DNA of 7,678 nt from an uncultured Eubacteriales bacterium (GCA_900549545.1 URPA01000077.1:1-7678); one strand, 5' to 3'. Shown: positions 1 to 6,222, numbered from the stretch's first letter. The notes: a model not told the origin generated them from the sequence alone. Program-made: numbers and translations.

Positions 1-210
1 GGGGTGACCCGCAGCGAGGAGGCGGGCACGATAACAGCCGTGGGCAAGGCCGCAGACGCGGGAACGCTCTCGCGGCTGGTGCTGCTGCTCGGGCGGGCCG
101 GGGTGCCCGTTTTGTCCGGCGCTGTCGGCGCGGGGCAGGTCTCGGTGCGCGTCGCCCCGGCGCAGCTTCTCCCCTCGCTGGAGCTTATCCACGCGGAGCT
201 GATGAAATGA
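1..210 (+). CDS. C-terminal end of probable aspartate kinase (ACT domain), 5' partial
   Basis: The frame is open from base 1 and ends at TGA 208-210, so this is the last 69 codons of a longer gene; the GTG at 4 is an internal valine, not a start. The fragment looks like one ACT unit: a first strand (GTITAVGKA), a helix (TLSRLVLLLGRAGVPV), a second strand pair around GQVSVRVAP, and a last helix ending LELIHAELMK. Aspartate kinases end in just this way, with a second ACT domain whose final helix carries a '(V/L)xxLHxxF'-type motif. The enzyme phosphorylates aspartate in the first step of the lysine, threonine and methionine pathway, and the ACT domains bind the feedback amino acid. The catalytic domain lies outside the window. 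Another ACT-ending enzyme, such as homoserine dehydrogenase, remains possible. The ACT assignment is fairly safe; the enzyme name is inference. Confidence 0.55.
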   Translation, partial: GVTRSEEAGTITAVGKAADAGTLSRLVLLLGRAGVPVLSGAVGAGQVSVRVAPAQLLPSLELIHAELMK

Positions 211-214
211 AAAC

Positions 215-246
215 AACAAGGCAGGGGCTGCTGCCCCTGCCTTGTT
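215..246 (-). terminator. Intrinsic terminator between convergent genes
   Basis: A perfect 14-bp stem (AACAAGGCAGGGGC at 215-228, its complement at 233-246) closes a 4-base loop TGCT. Read on the minus strand the stem is followed by GTTTTCATTTCAT, a U-rich tail, so it best serves the lipoprotein gene, whose stop codon shares base 246 with the stem. On the plus strand it begins 4 bases after the upstream gene's stop but has no T-run after it, so termination in that direction would be weaker. Confidence 0.85.
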
Positions 247-800
247 CAGAATCCGCATTTTTCTATCGCCGCGAGGGCGTTCCCGCTTTCGCCGGTGAAG
301 CTGAGGACGATTTTCCCTTTTTGCGACAGGATAGCCATGCCGTCGCCGGTTGTGACGCAGACGCAGTGCTCTGAATCCTCAGTCGCTTCTCCGCCCGCTG
401 TCAAGATATTCTCCCGGCGCTGGTGGAAAAACTCCGCCGCTGCGGCGCGGCTTTCAAACTCTGCGAGGCTTATGCGCGCCGCGCTGGGAAAGAAAAGGCT
501 CTCTCCGTCAAGATAAAAGCCGCAGAGCTCAAAGGCGGAGTATTCCACAAGGCCGGGCTGCTCAAGCCCATCATCCGCCGGTATAATAAGCCCCGAAACG
601 CCGTCCCGCGCCATCTGCGCGTGCATCTCCTCCGCCGTCCCGAAGCGGCCGCCATAATACTCGGCGTTGAAATCCGCCTCATACATAAAGCCCGCGTCCT
701 CAAGCGCGGCGCTGAGCCGCGAAGCTGCGTTCCTCCCCGCACAGCCGGTGGACAGGGCCAGAATTATCACCAACGCCATCGCGATAAATTTCTTTTTCAT
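246..800 (-). CDS. Small putative lipoprotein of unknown function
   Basis: 184 residues from ATG 798-800. This start is chosen because AAGGAG lies 7 bases upstream and because it gives a proper signal peptide; the open frame runs further up to 869 but that part carries no signal or ribosome site. Residues 1-19 are a lipoprotein signal: KKK, a hydrophobic core (FIAMALVIILAL) and the lipobox LSTGC, with lipidated Cys20 (S rather than L at -3, which is tolerated). The mature protein would sit on the outer face of the membrane. It has four further cysteines (93, 146, 148, 182), a CVC motif and two CGF motifs (93-95 and the very C-terminus), and an alternating strand/helix pattern near the end (MAILSQKGKIVLSF). 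I recognise no domain. It has its own promoter and faces away from an XRE regulator gene, which could control it; that link is inferred from position only. Confidence 0.8.
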   Translation of the reverse strand: MKKKFIAMALVIILALSTGCAGRNAASRLSAALEDAGFMYEADFNAEYYGGRFGTAEEMHAQMARDGVSGLIIPADDGLEQPGLVEYSAFELCGFYLDGESLFFPSAARISLAEFESRAAAAEFFHQRRENILTAGGEATEDSEHCVCVTTGDGMAILSQKGKIVLSFTGESGNALAAIEKCGF

Positions 801-837
801 TGGCTTTCTCCTTTTTCTCTGTGAATACTTGCCTGTA

Positions 838-866
838 AATATAACACATTTGCATTCATTTGGCAA
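838..866 (-). promoter_or_regulatory. SigA-type promoter of the lipoprotein gene
   Basis: On the minus strand a -35 box TTGCCA (861-866) and a -10 box TATATT (838-843) are separated by exactly 17 bases, each one base off consensus. The transcript would begin near 831, giving a leader of about 30 bases that contains the AAGGAG ribosome site. Confidence 0.75.
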
Positions 867-897
867 CATATGTATTCATAATACTTGCGCATCTTCA

Positions 898-915
898 TTA
901 CACTATGCAGTGTAA
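898..915. promoter_or_regulatory. Inverted repeat, candidate operator of the divergent regulator
   Basis: TTACACT (898-904) and AGTGTAA (909-915) are exact reverse complements around ATGC. The site lies in the divergent region, 32 bases upstream of the lipoprotein -35 box and 66 bases before the XRE start. Its right half recurs at 962-968 as part of a 13-bp direct repeat. XRE repressors commonly bind such short dyads near their own gene, so autoregulation is a reasonable guess, not shown. Confidence 0.5.
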
Positions 916-969
916 ACAAGTGAAAATAAATCACCGTTGGTGATTTATTCGGCGGTTATGCAGTGTAAA
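904..969. repeat. 13-bp direct repeat upstream of the XRE gene
   Basis: TATGCAGTGTAAA occurs exactly at 904-916 and again at 957-969, 53 bases apart (about five helical turns). The first copy forms the right part of the dyad at 898-915; the second lies against the ribosome site of the XRE gene. The palindrome at 925-949 lies between them. The spacing on one face of the helix fits cooperative binding of a regulator. Confidence 0.7.
925..949. repeat. Perfect 11-bp palindrome with 3-base loop
   Basis: AATAAATCACC (925-935) and GGTGATTTATT (939-949) are exact complements around GTT. It can act as a DNA dyad for a dimeric regulator, or as a hairpin in the leader if XRE transcription starts upstream of it. 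There is no T-run after it, so it is not a normal terminator. I see no convincing SigA promoter for the XRE gene in 870-960; TTACAC (898) to GAAAAT (922) is only a weak candidate. Confidence 0.6.
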
Positions 970-981
970 GGGGATGTTTTG

Positions 982-1209
982 ATGCTTGATCCGGTTATCG
1001 TGGGGAGAATACTGCAAAAATATCGCGAGGAGCACGGGCTGTCACAGGAGGTGGTCAGCGGGCTTGCCGGAATAGGCAGGACGCACCTGAGCGCCATTGA
1101 GCGCGGCGCCCGCCGCCCGACGCTGGACACCTTTTTCAAGCTCTGCGAGGCGATGCAGGTCCCGCCCAGCGTGGTCATGAAGAGCATTGAGGAGGCAATA
1201 GATAAATGA
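982..1209 (+). CDS. Small XRE-family HTH DNA-binding protein
   Basis: 75 residues from ATG 982-984, chosen because GGGG (970-973) with flanking A bases lies 8 bases upstream; a TTG at 937 in the same frame would start inside the palindrome and lacks a ribosome site. The protein is almost only a lambda-Cro/C1 type helix-turn-helix: helix 1 RILQKYREEHG (9-19), helix 2 SQEVVSGLAG (21-30), recognition helix RTHLSAIERG (33-42), then RRPTLDTFFKLCEAMQV (44-60), the usual closing part of an XRE fold. A short C-terminal helix (MKSIEEAIDK) may help it dimerise. No sensor or toxin/antitoxin domain is present. It is divergent from the lipoprotein gene, and the repeats between them are its likely targets by position. 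It could be a phage-like remnant, but no other mobile gene is near. Confidence 0.9.
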   Translation: MLDPVIVGRILQKYREEHGLSQEVVSGLAGIGRTHLSAIERGARRPTLDTFFKLCEAMQVPPSVVMKSIEEAIDK

Positions 1210-1211
1210 CA

Positions 1212-1247
1212 AATCGAGCCTTACCGCAAGAGCGGTGAGGCTCGATT
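1212..1247 (+). terminator. Intrinsic terminator between the XRE gene and dnaJ
   Basis: A 16-bp stem (1212-1227 with 1232-1247, one G-U pair) closes the loop AAGA. On the plus strand it starts 3 bases after the XRE stop and is followed by GTTTTATTTCTTTTTC, a strong T-tract. For dnaJ, whose stop is 3 bases from the other side, the following sequence (TTGTCATTTATC) is only moderately U-rich, so it may end the heat-shock operon too, less efficiently. Confidence 0.88.
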
Positions 1248-1250
1248 GTT

Positions 1251-2375
1251 TTATTTCTTTTTCTTGCCGAAGATGCCGGGCTTGGCGGTGTCGCTCTCGC
1301 CCATGGCGGAGGCAAACTGCCGCAGCAGTTCCTTCTGGTGGGCGCTGAGGTTTTTCGGCACGGCGACGGAGATGGTGACGAACTGGTCGCCCCGGCCGCT
1401 GCCGCGCAGGTAGGGGATGCCCTTGCCGCGCAGGCGCATGATCGTCCCGGGCTGGGTGCCCTCGGGAATCACCAGCTTCACATTGCCGTCAAGCGTGGGG
1501 ACCTCGACCTCCGCGCCGAGGGCGGCCTGAGAGAAGCTTATCTCCTGCTCGATAAGTACGGAGCTGCCGTCGCGCTCGAAGCGGGGATGCGGGCGCACCA
1601 TGACCGTGACCAGCAGATCACCGGCCTGACCGCCGTTGGCCCCGGCGTTGCCGTAGCCCGGGCGGGAGATGGTCTGCCCGTCGTCGATACCGGCGGGGAC
1701 ATTGACCTTAACCTTGTGCTGGCGGCGGATATTGCCCATGCCCCGGCAGGTCTTGCAGGGCTGATGGATGATCTTGCCCGTGCCGCGGCACTTGGAGCAG
1801 GGCGCTGTGGACTGGGCGATGCCAAAGGGTGTGCGCTGGGTGGTGCGCACGCTGCCGGTGCCCTTACAGTCGGGGCAGACCTCAGGCGTTGTGCCGGGGG
1901 CGCAGCCGTTGCCCTTGCAGTCGGGGCACTGCTCAACCCTCGCGACAGTGACCTCCTTCTCGCAGCCGAAGGCGGCCTCTTCAAAGCTGATGGTCACATT
2001 CGCGCGCACGCTCTCGCCCTTGCGTGGGGCGTTGGGATTTCTGGACGCGCCCCCGCCGAAGCCGAAGATATCGCCAAAAATGTCTCCCAAATCGCCAAAG
2101 CCGCCGAAGCCGCCGCCGAAACCACCGCCGCCAAAGCCCGCGTTGGGGTCAAAGGCCGCGTGGCCGAACTGGTCGTACTTCTTGCGCTTTTCCTCGTCGG
2201 AGAGGACCTCATACGCCTCGTTTGCCTCCTTGAAGCGCTCCTCGCAGGCCTTATCGCCGGGGTGCAGGTCGGGGTGGTTCTCCTTGGCGAGCTTTCTGTA
2301 TGCTTTTTTTATCTCATCGGGGCTGGCGGATTTGTTGACGCCCAGCACCTCGTAATAATCTCGTTTATCTGCCAT
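1251..2375 (-). CDS. dnaJ: Chaperone protein DnaJ (Hsp40, type I)
   Basis: 374 residues, normal length for a full type I DnaJ. It brings unfolded proteins to DnaK in the cytoplasm and stimulates DnaK's ATP hydrolysis. Domains in order: J domain (about 4-70) with the essential HPD at 34-36 in KENHPDLHPG; a Gly/Phe-rich linker (about 79-110); a zinc-binding domain with four CxxCxGxG units at 150 (CPDCKGNG), 167 (CPDCKGTG), 193 (CSKCRGTG) and 207 (CKTCRGMG), all eight cysteines present; then the C-terminal client-binding and dimer domains. The start ATG 2373-2375 has AGGAGA 5 bases upstream. It ends in GIFGKKKK. It is the last gene of the hrcA operon, 245 bases after dnaK, with structured RNA between. 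I find no second CIRCE or clear promoter in front of it. Confidence 0.98.
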   Translation of the reverse strand: MADKRDYYEVLGVNKSASPDEIKKAYRKLAKENHPDLHPGDKACEERFKEANEAYEVLSDEEKRKKYDQFGHAAFDPNAGFGGGGFGGGFGGFGDLGDIFGDIFGFGGGASRNPNAPRKGESVRANVTISFEEAAFGCEKEVTVARVEQCPDCKGNGCAPGTTPEVCPDCKGTGSVRTTQRTPFGIAQSTAPCSKCRGTGKIIHQPCKTCRGMGNIRRQHKVKVNVPAGIDDGQTISRPGYGNAGANGGQAGDLLVTVMVRPHPRFERDGSSVLIEQEISFSQAALGAEVEVPTLDGNVKLVIPEGTQPGTIMRLRGKGIPYLRGSGRGDQFVTISVAVPKNLSAHQKELLRQFASAMGESDTAKPGIFGKKKK

Positions 2376-2457
2376 ATGGTTCTCCTATGCAGACAGGAAG
2401 CAAGCTCATGCCACCCGTCCGAGAGTTTATTCTCATTGATTTTGCTCTTTAACCTCA

Positions 2458-2485
2458 CCAAATAAAGCTAAACGGCTTTATTTGG
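2458..2485 (-). repeat. Perfect 11-bp AT-rich inverted repeat upstream of dnaJ
   Basis: CCAAATAAAGC (2458-2468) and GCTTTATTTGG (2475-2485) are exact complements around TAAACG. In the dnaJ message it would form a hairpin about 80 bases before the start codon. AATAAAGC recurs singly at 2503-2510. There is no T-run after it on the minus strand, so it is not a standard terminator. Confidence 0.6.
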
Positions 2486-2570
2486 AAAAGGAAGATGGAA
2501 TGAATAAAGCGTAGTTTTCGCCACGCTTGGCGGAAACGAAGCGAGTTTCATTTCATCTGACGCGGGTTTG

Positions 2571-2601
2571 CCCCCGCAGGCGGGTTTCCCGTCTGCGGGG
2601 G
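2571..2601 (-). other. Strong GC-rich hairpin after dnaK, no U-tract
   Basis: CCCCCGCAGGCGGG (2571-2584) faces CCCGTCTGCGGGGG (2588-2601) around TTT, 13 of 14 bases complementary. It begins 19 bases after the dnaK stop. On the minus strand it is followed by CAAACCCGCG and not by a T-run, so a full intrinsic terminator is unlikely; a block to 3' exonucleases that protects the hrcA-grpE-dnaK message is a common role for such a structure. GCGGG at 2562-2566 can pair with 2573-2577 instead, an alternative fold. Confidence 0.65.
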
Positions 2602-2620
2602 TAGTGTTGATCAGCTCAGC

Positions 2621-4468
2621 TTACTTCTTGTCGTCATCGTCTACCACGGTGTAATCTGCATCGTAGTAGGCCTGACCGTTATCCTGAGCGCCGCCCTGAG
2701 CCTGAGAGGGGTCAAAGCCTGCGCCCTGCGCGCCGCCCTGGGCCTGATACATCTTCTCGGAGATCTTGTAGAACGCCTGAGTCAGCTCCTCGGTGGCTGC
2801 CTTGATGGCGGCGGTGTCGGTGCCGGTGAGAGCGGTCTTGAGGGCGGAGAGCTTGCTCTCGACCTCGCTCTTCTCAGCGGCGTCTATCTTGTCGCCCAGC
2901 TCGGCGAGGGTCTTTTCGGTCTGGTAGACCATCTGGTCGCCCTGATTGCGGACGTCAACCTCTTCCTTGCGCTTTGCGTCCTCAGCGGCGTACATTTCGG
3001 CCTCCTTGACGGCCTTGTCGATGTCCTCCTTGGACATGTTGGAGGAGGCGGTGATGGTGATGTGCTGCTCCTTGCCGGTGCCGAGGTCCTTGGCGGAGAC
3101 GTTGACGATGCCGTTTGCGTCTATATCGAAGGTGACTTCGATCTGAGGCACACCGCGGCGGGCCGGGGCAATGCCGTCGAGATGGAAACGGCCAAGGCTC
3201 TTGTTGTAAGCGGCCATTTCGCGCTCGCCCTGAAGGACATTGACCTCAACGGAGGTCTGGTTATCAGCGGCGGTGGAGAACACCTGGCTCTTGCGGGTGG
3301 GGATGGAGGTGTTGCGCTCGATGAGCTTGGTGCAGACGCCGCCCAGAGTCTCTATACCGAGGGACAGAGGAGTGACATCGACCAGAACCATACCCTCAAC
3401 GTCGCCGGACATAACACCGCCCTGAATGGCAGCGCCGATGGCAACACACTCGTCGGGGTTGATGCCCTTGAAGCCTTCCTTGCCGATGAGGGACTTGACC
3501 ATATCCTGAACTGCGGGGATACGGCTGGAGCCGCCGACCAGCAGGACCTTGGAGATCTCGCTGGGATTGAGGCCGGAGTCGGACAGGGCCTGCTTCACGG
3601 GGCCCATGGTCTTTTCGACCAGGTGATGCGTAAGCTCGTTGAACTTCGCTCTGGTGAGGGTGACATCGAGGTGCTTCGGGCCGGTGGCGTCAGCGGTGAT
3701 GTAGGGCAGGTTAATGTTGGAGGTGGTCACGCCGGACAGCTCAACCTTCGCCTTCTCGGCGGCCTCGCGCAGACGCTGCATGGCGACCTTATCGCCGCTG
3801 AGGTCAACGCCCTCGGTCTTTTTGAACTCATCAACCAGATACTTGGTGATGCACTGGTCAAAATCATCGCCGCCGAGGCGGTTGTTGCCGGCGGTCGCCA
3901 GAACCTCAATAACACCGTCGCCAATCTCGAGGACGGAGACATCGAAGGTGCCGCCGCCAAGGTCGTAGACCATGATCTTCTGGTCGGTCTCCTTATCGAG
4001 GCCGTAAGCCAGAGCGGCCGCGGTCGGCTCGTTGATGATACGCTTTACCTCAAGACCGGCGATCCTGCCGGCGTCCTTGGTGGCCTGACGCTGAGCGTCG
4101 GTGAAGTAGGCAGGGACGGTGATGACAGCCTCGGTCACGGTCTGGCCGAGGTAAGCCTCAGCGTCGGCCTTGAGCTTCTGGAGCACCATTGCGGAAATCT
4201 CCTGAGGAGTGTAGGCCTTGTTGTCGATGTTCACTCTGTAATCAGAGCCCATCTCACGCTTGATGGAAGAGATGGTGCGGTCGGGGTTGGTGATGGCCTG
4301 ACGCTTTGCGACCTGGCCGACCATACGCTCGCCGGTCTTTGCAAAGGCAACGACGGACGGGGTGGTGCGGGCGCCTTCGGCGTTGGGGATGACGACAGTC
4401 TCGCCGCCTTCCATGACGGCAACGCAGCTATTGGTAGTACCAAGATCTATACCTATGATTTTACCCAT
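2621..4468 (-). CDS. dnaK: Chaperone protein DnaK (Hsp70)
   Basis: 615 residues, usual for Firmicutes. DnaK is the central ATP-driven chaperone: it clamps exposed hydrophobic segments and releases them after GrpE-assisted nucleotide exchange. The ATPase domain shows GIDLGTTNS (6-14), catalytic Lys70 in SIKRE, NEPTAAALAYG (146-156), YDLGGGTFD (168-176) and the adenosine site VGGSSRIPAVQ (311-321). The linker VLVDVTPLSLGIE (361-373) leads to the substrate-binding domain (about 375-490), a helical lid, and a Gln/Gly-rich tail ending in DYTVVDDDDKK. The stretch after GERMVGQVAKRQAITNPDRT lacks the roughly 25-residue insert of Gram-negative DnaKs, a known Firmicute/Actinobacteria trait. ATG 4466-4468 has GGAGG 8 bases upstream. 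The gap from grpE is 63 bases. Confidence 0.99.
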   Translation of the reverse strand: MGKIIGIDLGTTNSCVAVMEGGETVVIPNAEGARTTPSVVAFAKTGERMVGQVAKRQAITNPDRTISSIKREMGSDYRVNIDNKAYTPQEISAMVLQKLKADAEAYLGQTVTEAVITVPAYFTDAQRQATKDAGRIAGLEVKRIINEPTAAALAYGLDKETDQKIMVYDLGGGTFDVSVLEIGDGVIEVLATAGNNRLGGDDFDQCITKYLVDEFKKTEGVDLSGDKVAMQRLREAAEKAKVELSGVTTSNINLPYITADATGPKHLDVTLTRAKFNELTHHLVEKTMGPVKQALSDSGLNPSEISKVLLVGGSSRIPAVQDMVKSLIGKEGFKGINPDECVAIGAAIQGGVMSGDVEGMVLVDVTPLSLGIETLGGVCTKLIERNTSIPTRKSQVFSTAADNQTSVEVNVLQGEREMAAYNKSLGRFHLDGIAPARRGVPQIEVTFDIDANGIVNVSAKDLGTGKEQHITITASSNMSKEDIDKAVKEAEMYAAEDAKRKEEVDVRNQGDQMVYQTEKTLAELGDKIDAAEKSEVESKLSALKTALTGTDTAAIKAATEELTQAFYKISEKMYQAQGGAQGAGFDPSQAQGGAQDNGQAYYDADYTVVDDDDKK

Positions 4469-4531
4469 TTTAATTTCCTCCGTATATTAAAGATTTAGTA
4501 GTTTGCGATTTGTGATTTATATGGAAAGGTG

Positions 4532-5110
4532 TTAGTTTGCGACTTTGACCATCGCGAACCTTATCACCTTGTCCCCTAATTTAAAGCCCTGCTGGAACAC
4601 CTCGACGATTTCGTTCTCGCCCTTTTCGGCGTCGTCCGTGTGCATCACGGCGTTGTGCAGCAGCGGGTCAAATTTCTGCCCGAGGCTCTCAATCTGCGTG
4701 ACACCCAGCTTTGTAAGGGTCGAGATGAACTGCGTCATTATCATCTCAACGCCCTTGCGGTAGGCCTCGTCCTCGGTGGTCTGGGCAAGCGCCCTTTCAA
4801 GATTATCATACACCGGCAGGAAGCTCTTGACCGCCTCGGCCTTTACATCGCCGTAAAGGCTCTCCTTTTCCTTCTGGCTGCGGCGGCGGTAGTTGTCATA
4901 CTCGGCGCAGATGCGCAGGTATTTATCATTCAAAGCGGCAAGCTCATCATCGGCGGCCTTGGGTGCCTCCTTCGGGGCCTCCTCCGCTGCGGTGGCCTCC
5001 GTCTCAGGCTCGGTCTGGGGGGCGGTCTCCTGCGCCTTTTCGGCCTCGGGAACCTTCTGCTGCTCCTTATCCGGTTCGCCCTTGGCGGCGGTTTTTTTCT
5101 TATCTGCCAC
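4532..5110 (-). CDS. grpE: Nucleotide exchange factor GrpE
   Basis: 192 residues from GTG 5108-5110, or 195 from the ATG at 5117-5119. GrpE dimers open DnaK's nucleotide site so ADP leaves. The first 55 or so residues are a low-complexity Glu/Ala/Lys/Pro tail; then comes the long dimer helix with ELAALNDKYLRICAEYDNYRRR, and the C-terminal beta domain with the family signature from FDPLLHNAV through IVEVFQQGFKLGDKVIRFAMVKV. GTG is preferred because AAAGGAG (5120-5126) touches the ATG directly, too close for a ribosome to use, but lies 9 bases before the GTG. The ribosome site overlaps the hrcA stop codon, so the two genes are probably translationally coupled. The three residues at issue (MTQ) do not affect the identification. 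Confidence 0.96.
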   Translation of the reverse strand: MADKKKTAAKGEPDKEQQKVPEAEKAQETAPQTEPETEATAAEEAPKEAPKAADDELAALNDKYLRICAEYDNYRRRSQKEKESLYGDVKAEAVKSFLPVYDNLERALAQTTEDEAYRKGVEMIMTQFISTLTKLGVTQIESLGQKFDPLLHNAVMHTDDAEKGENEIVEVFQQGFKLGDKVIRFAMVKVAN

Positions 5111-5119
5111 TTGGGTCAT

Positions 5120-5126
5120 CTCCTTT
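5120..5126 (-). promoter_or_regulatory. grpE ribosome binding site overlapping the hrcA stop codon
   Basis: AAAGGAG on the minus strand abuts the ATG at 5119 with no spacer and sits 9 bases before GTG 5110, which decides for GTG. Bases 5125-5127 are the TAA of hrcA, so ribosomes ending hrcA would be placed directly at the grpE start. Confidence 0.7.
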
Positions 5127-6222
5127 AACTATCATTTTGCTGTGGGTTATCCTTGACTATCAGCTTGTTGTGCATACCCTCAGGTGGGGTCTCTCCTCCG
5201 GTCAGGCGGCGGGACAGCCCGGCGGCTAAGGTGCTGAGCTTTGCGGCCACGGCGGAGTAGTCCATCCTCGTCGGGCCGACAACGCCGATGATGCCCTTTG
5301 TGTTGTCGCCCGCGTCATAGCTTGCGATGACAACGCTTGAATCCTTCAGCTCCTCGGCGACGTTCTCCGGCCCGATAAGCACCCGGACATTGCCGGGGCC
5401 CTCCAGCCTCGCTTCCTCCTCGGCCGACAGAATGTATCCGCCGCCGGAGAGGTAGCTCATGAGCTTATGCGCCTTATCCGGGTCGCGAAACTCGGGCTGG
5501 CTCAAAAGCCTGTTCTCGCCAAATACGCTTGCGGTGGGGGTGTTGGCCTCGGTCAGCGTCTCGATAACGAAGGCCGCTATAACGGAGGTCAGGCCCATGG
5601 TGTCATCCGCCGCGCGCTCGGCTGAGTGGATAAGCAGGGGGCTTATCTGCTCCTGCTCAATGCCGGTGAAGCCGGAATTAAACAGGGAAGAGAGCCGCTG
5701 CACCATGCTCTGGTCGACCGACACCGGCAGATGCACAAGCTTGCTTTTGGCGGTATTGTTGCTGAGCGTCAGCACGATGATGAAGGTGTTCGCGTCGATA
5801 TAAATAAGGTCAAAGCGCTTGACCGTCACCGATTGTCGGGTGGTGAGCGCAAGAGCGGGATAATCCGTCAGCTGCGAGGCGAGCTTACTGACGCTGCTTA
5901 TCGCGCTGTCCAGCTCCTCAAGCTTGAGGTTTAAGCGGCGGTTTATCTCCTCCGTCTCCTCCATGGAGAGCTTTTGCTTCTCCATAAGCTCATTGACGTA
6001 CATCCGGTAGCCCATCGGGGTCGGGACGCGGCCGGCTGAGGTGTGCGGCTGCTCAAGGTAGCCCATGGACACAAGCTCCGCAAGCTCGTTGCGTATCGTG
6101 GCGGGGGAGCAGCCAAGCCCGGCATTTTCCGCGATGGCCTTGCTGCCTACCGGCTCCGCCGTGCTGATATATTCGTCCACAACAGCGGCAAGTATTTTCT
6201 TTTTTCTCTCGCTTATCGCCAT
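5125..6222 (-). CDS. hrcA: Heat-inducible transcription repressor HrcA
   Basis: 365 residues from ATG 6220-6222. HrcA binds CIRCE and represses chaperone operons; it needs GroEL to fold, so it becomes inactive when GroEL is busy with heat-damaged proteins. The N-terminal winged helix shows ERKKKILAAVVDEYI (5-19), EPVGSK, the recognition segment SPATIRNELAELVSMGYLEQ (39-58) and the wing HTSAGRVPT (60-68), all hallmarks of the family. The C-terminal part has the conserved VGPTRMDY (315-322), followed by an unconserved tail of about 25 residues. The start is chosen over an in-frame TTG at 6226-6228 because AGG lies 8 bases upstream of the ATG; the ribosome site is weak either way, which fits a repressor made in small amounts. 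First gene of the operon, behind a CIRCE that allows autoregulation. Confidence 0.98.
   Translation of the reverse strand: MAISERKKKILAAVVDEYISTAEPVGSKAIAENAGLGCSPATIRNELAELVSMGYLEQPHTSAGRVPTPMGYRMYVNELMEKQKLSMEETEEINRRLNLKLEELDSAISSVSKLASQLTDYPALALTTRQSVTVKRFDLIYIDANTFIIVLTLSNNTAKSKLVHLPVSVDQSMVQRLSSLFNSGFTGIEQEQISPLLIHSAERAADDTMGLTSVIAAFVIETLTEANTPTASVFGENRLLSQPEFRDPDKAHKLMSYLSGGGYILSAEEEARLEGPGNVRVLIGPENVAEELKDSSVVIASYDAGDNTKGIIGVVGPTRMDYSAVAAKLSTLAAGLSRRLTGGETPPEGMHNKLIVKDNPQQNDS

Larger units (their letters stand above)
2376..2620 (-). other. dnaK-dnaJ spacer with several potential hairpins
   Basis: This 245-base gap is long for adjacent genes of one operon. It holds a strong GC-rich hairpin (2571-2601), a smaller inverted repeat (TTTTCGCCA 2515-2523 with TGGCGGAAA 2528-2536, one mismatch), and an AT-rich perfect hairpin (2458-2485). 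Between them are no open frame with a ribosome site and no good SigA promoter. The dnaJ ribosome site is at 2381-2386. The region may set the dnaK:dnaJ ratio by partial termination, RNA processing or mRNA protection; which one is not visible. Confidence 0.6.

Noticed and set aside
801..869. N-terminal extension of the lipoprotein by 23 residues
   Set aside because: The extension would put a charged segment before the signal peptide, overlaps the promoter boxes at 838-866, and lacks a ribosome site, whereas AAGGAG stands before the ATG at 800.
898..969. CRISPR-like or att-site repeat
   Set aside because: Only two copies of a 13-mer, no regular spacers, no integrase or cas gene nearby; an operator arrangement fits better.
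937..981. TTG start for the XRE gene, adding 15 residues
   Set aside because: It lies inside the palindrome, has no ribosome site, and the added residues do not belong to the HTH; GGGG precedes the ATG at 982 at good spacing.
982..1209. Toxin-antitoxin antitoxin
   Set aside because: The XRE gene has no partner gene in the same direction; it is followed at once by a terminator, and the divergent gene encodes a lipoprotein.
1338..2465. 375-residue open frame antisense to dnaJ
   Set aside because: Its composition (Ala/Gly/Val-rich, no recognisable motif) is that of a GC-rich shadow; dnaJ on the opposite strand has every family motif.
2500..2540. Possible dnaJ promoter in the spacer (TTTCCG-17-TACGCT on the minus strand)
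   Set aside because: Each box matches consensus at only 3 of 6 positions, no better than chance.
2571..2601. Intrinsic terminator after dnaK
   Set aside because: The stem is strong but is followed by CAAACCCGCG with no U-tract in the dnaK direction, so it is listed as a hairpin of unknown role.
3062..4498. 478-residue open frame antisense to dnaK
   Set aside because: It mirrors dnaK codon structure, has no ribosome site, and long antisense frames opposite dnaK are a known artefact once misread as a dehydrogenase gene in other organisms. All conserved Hsp70 motifs are on the other strand.
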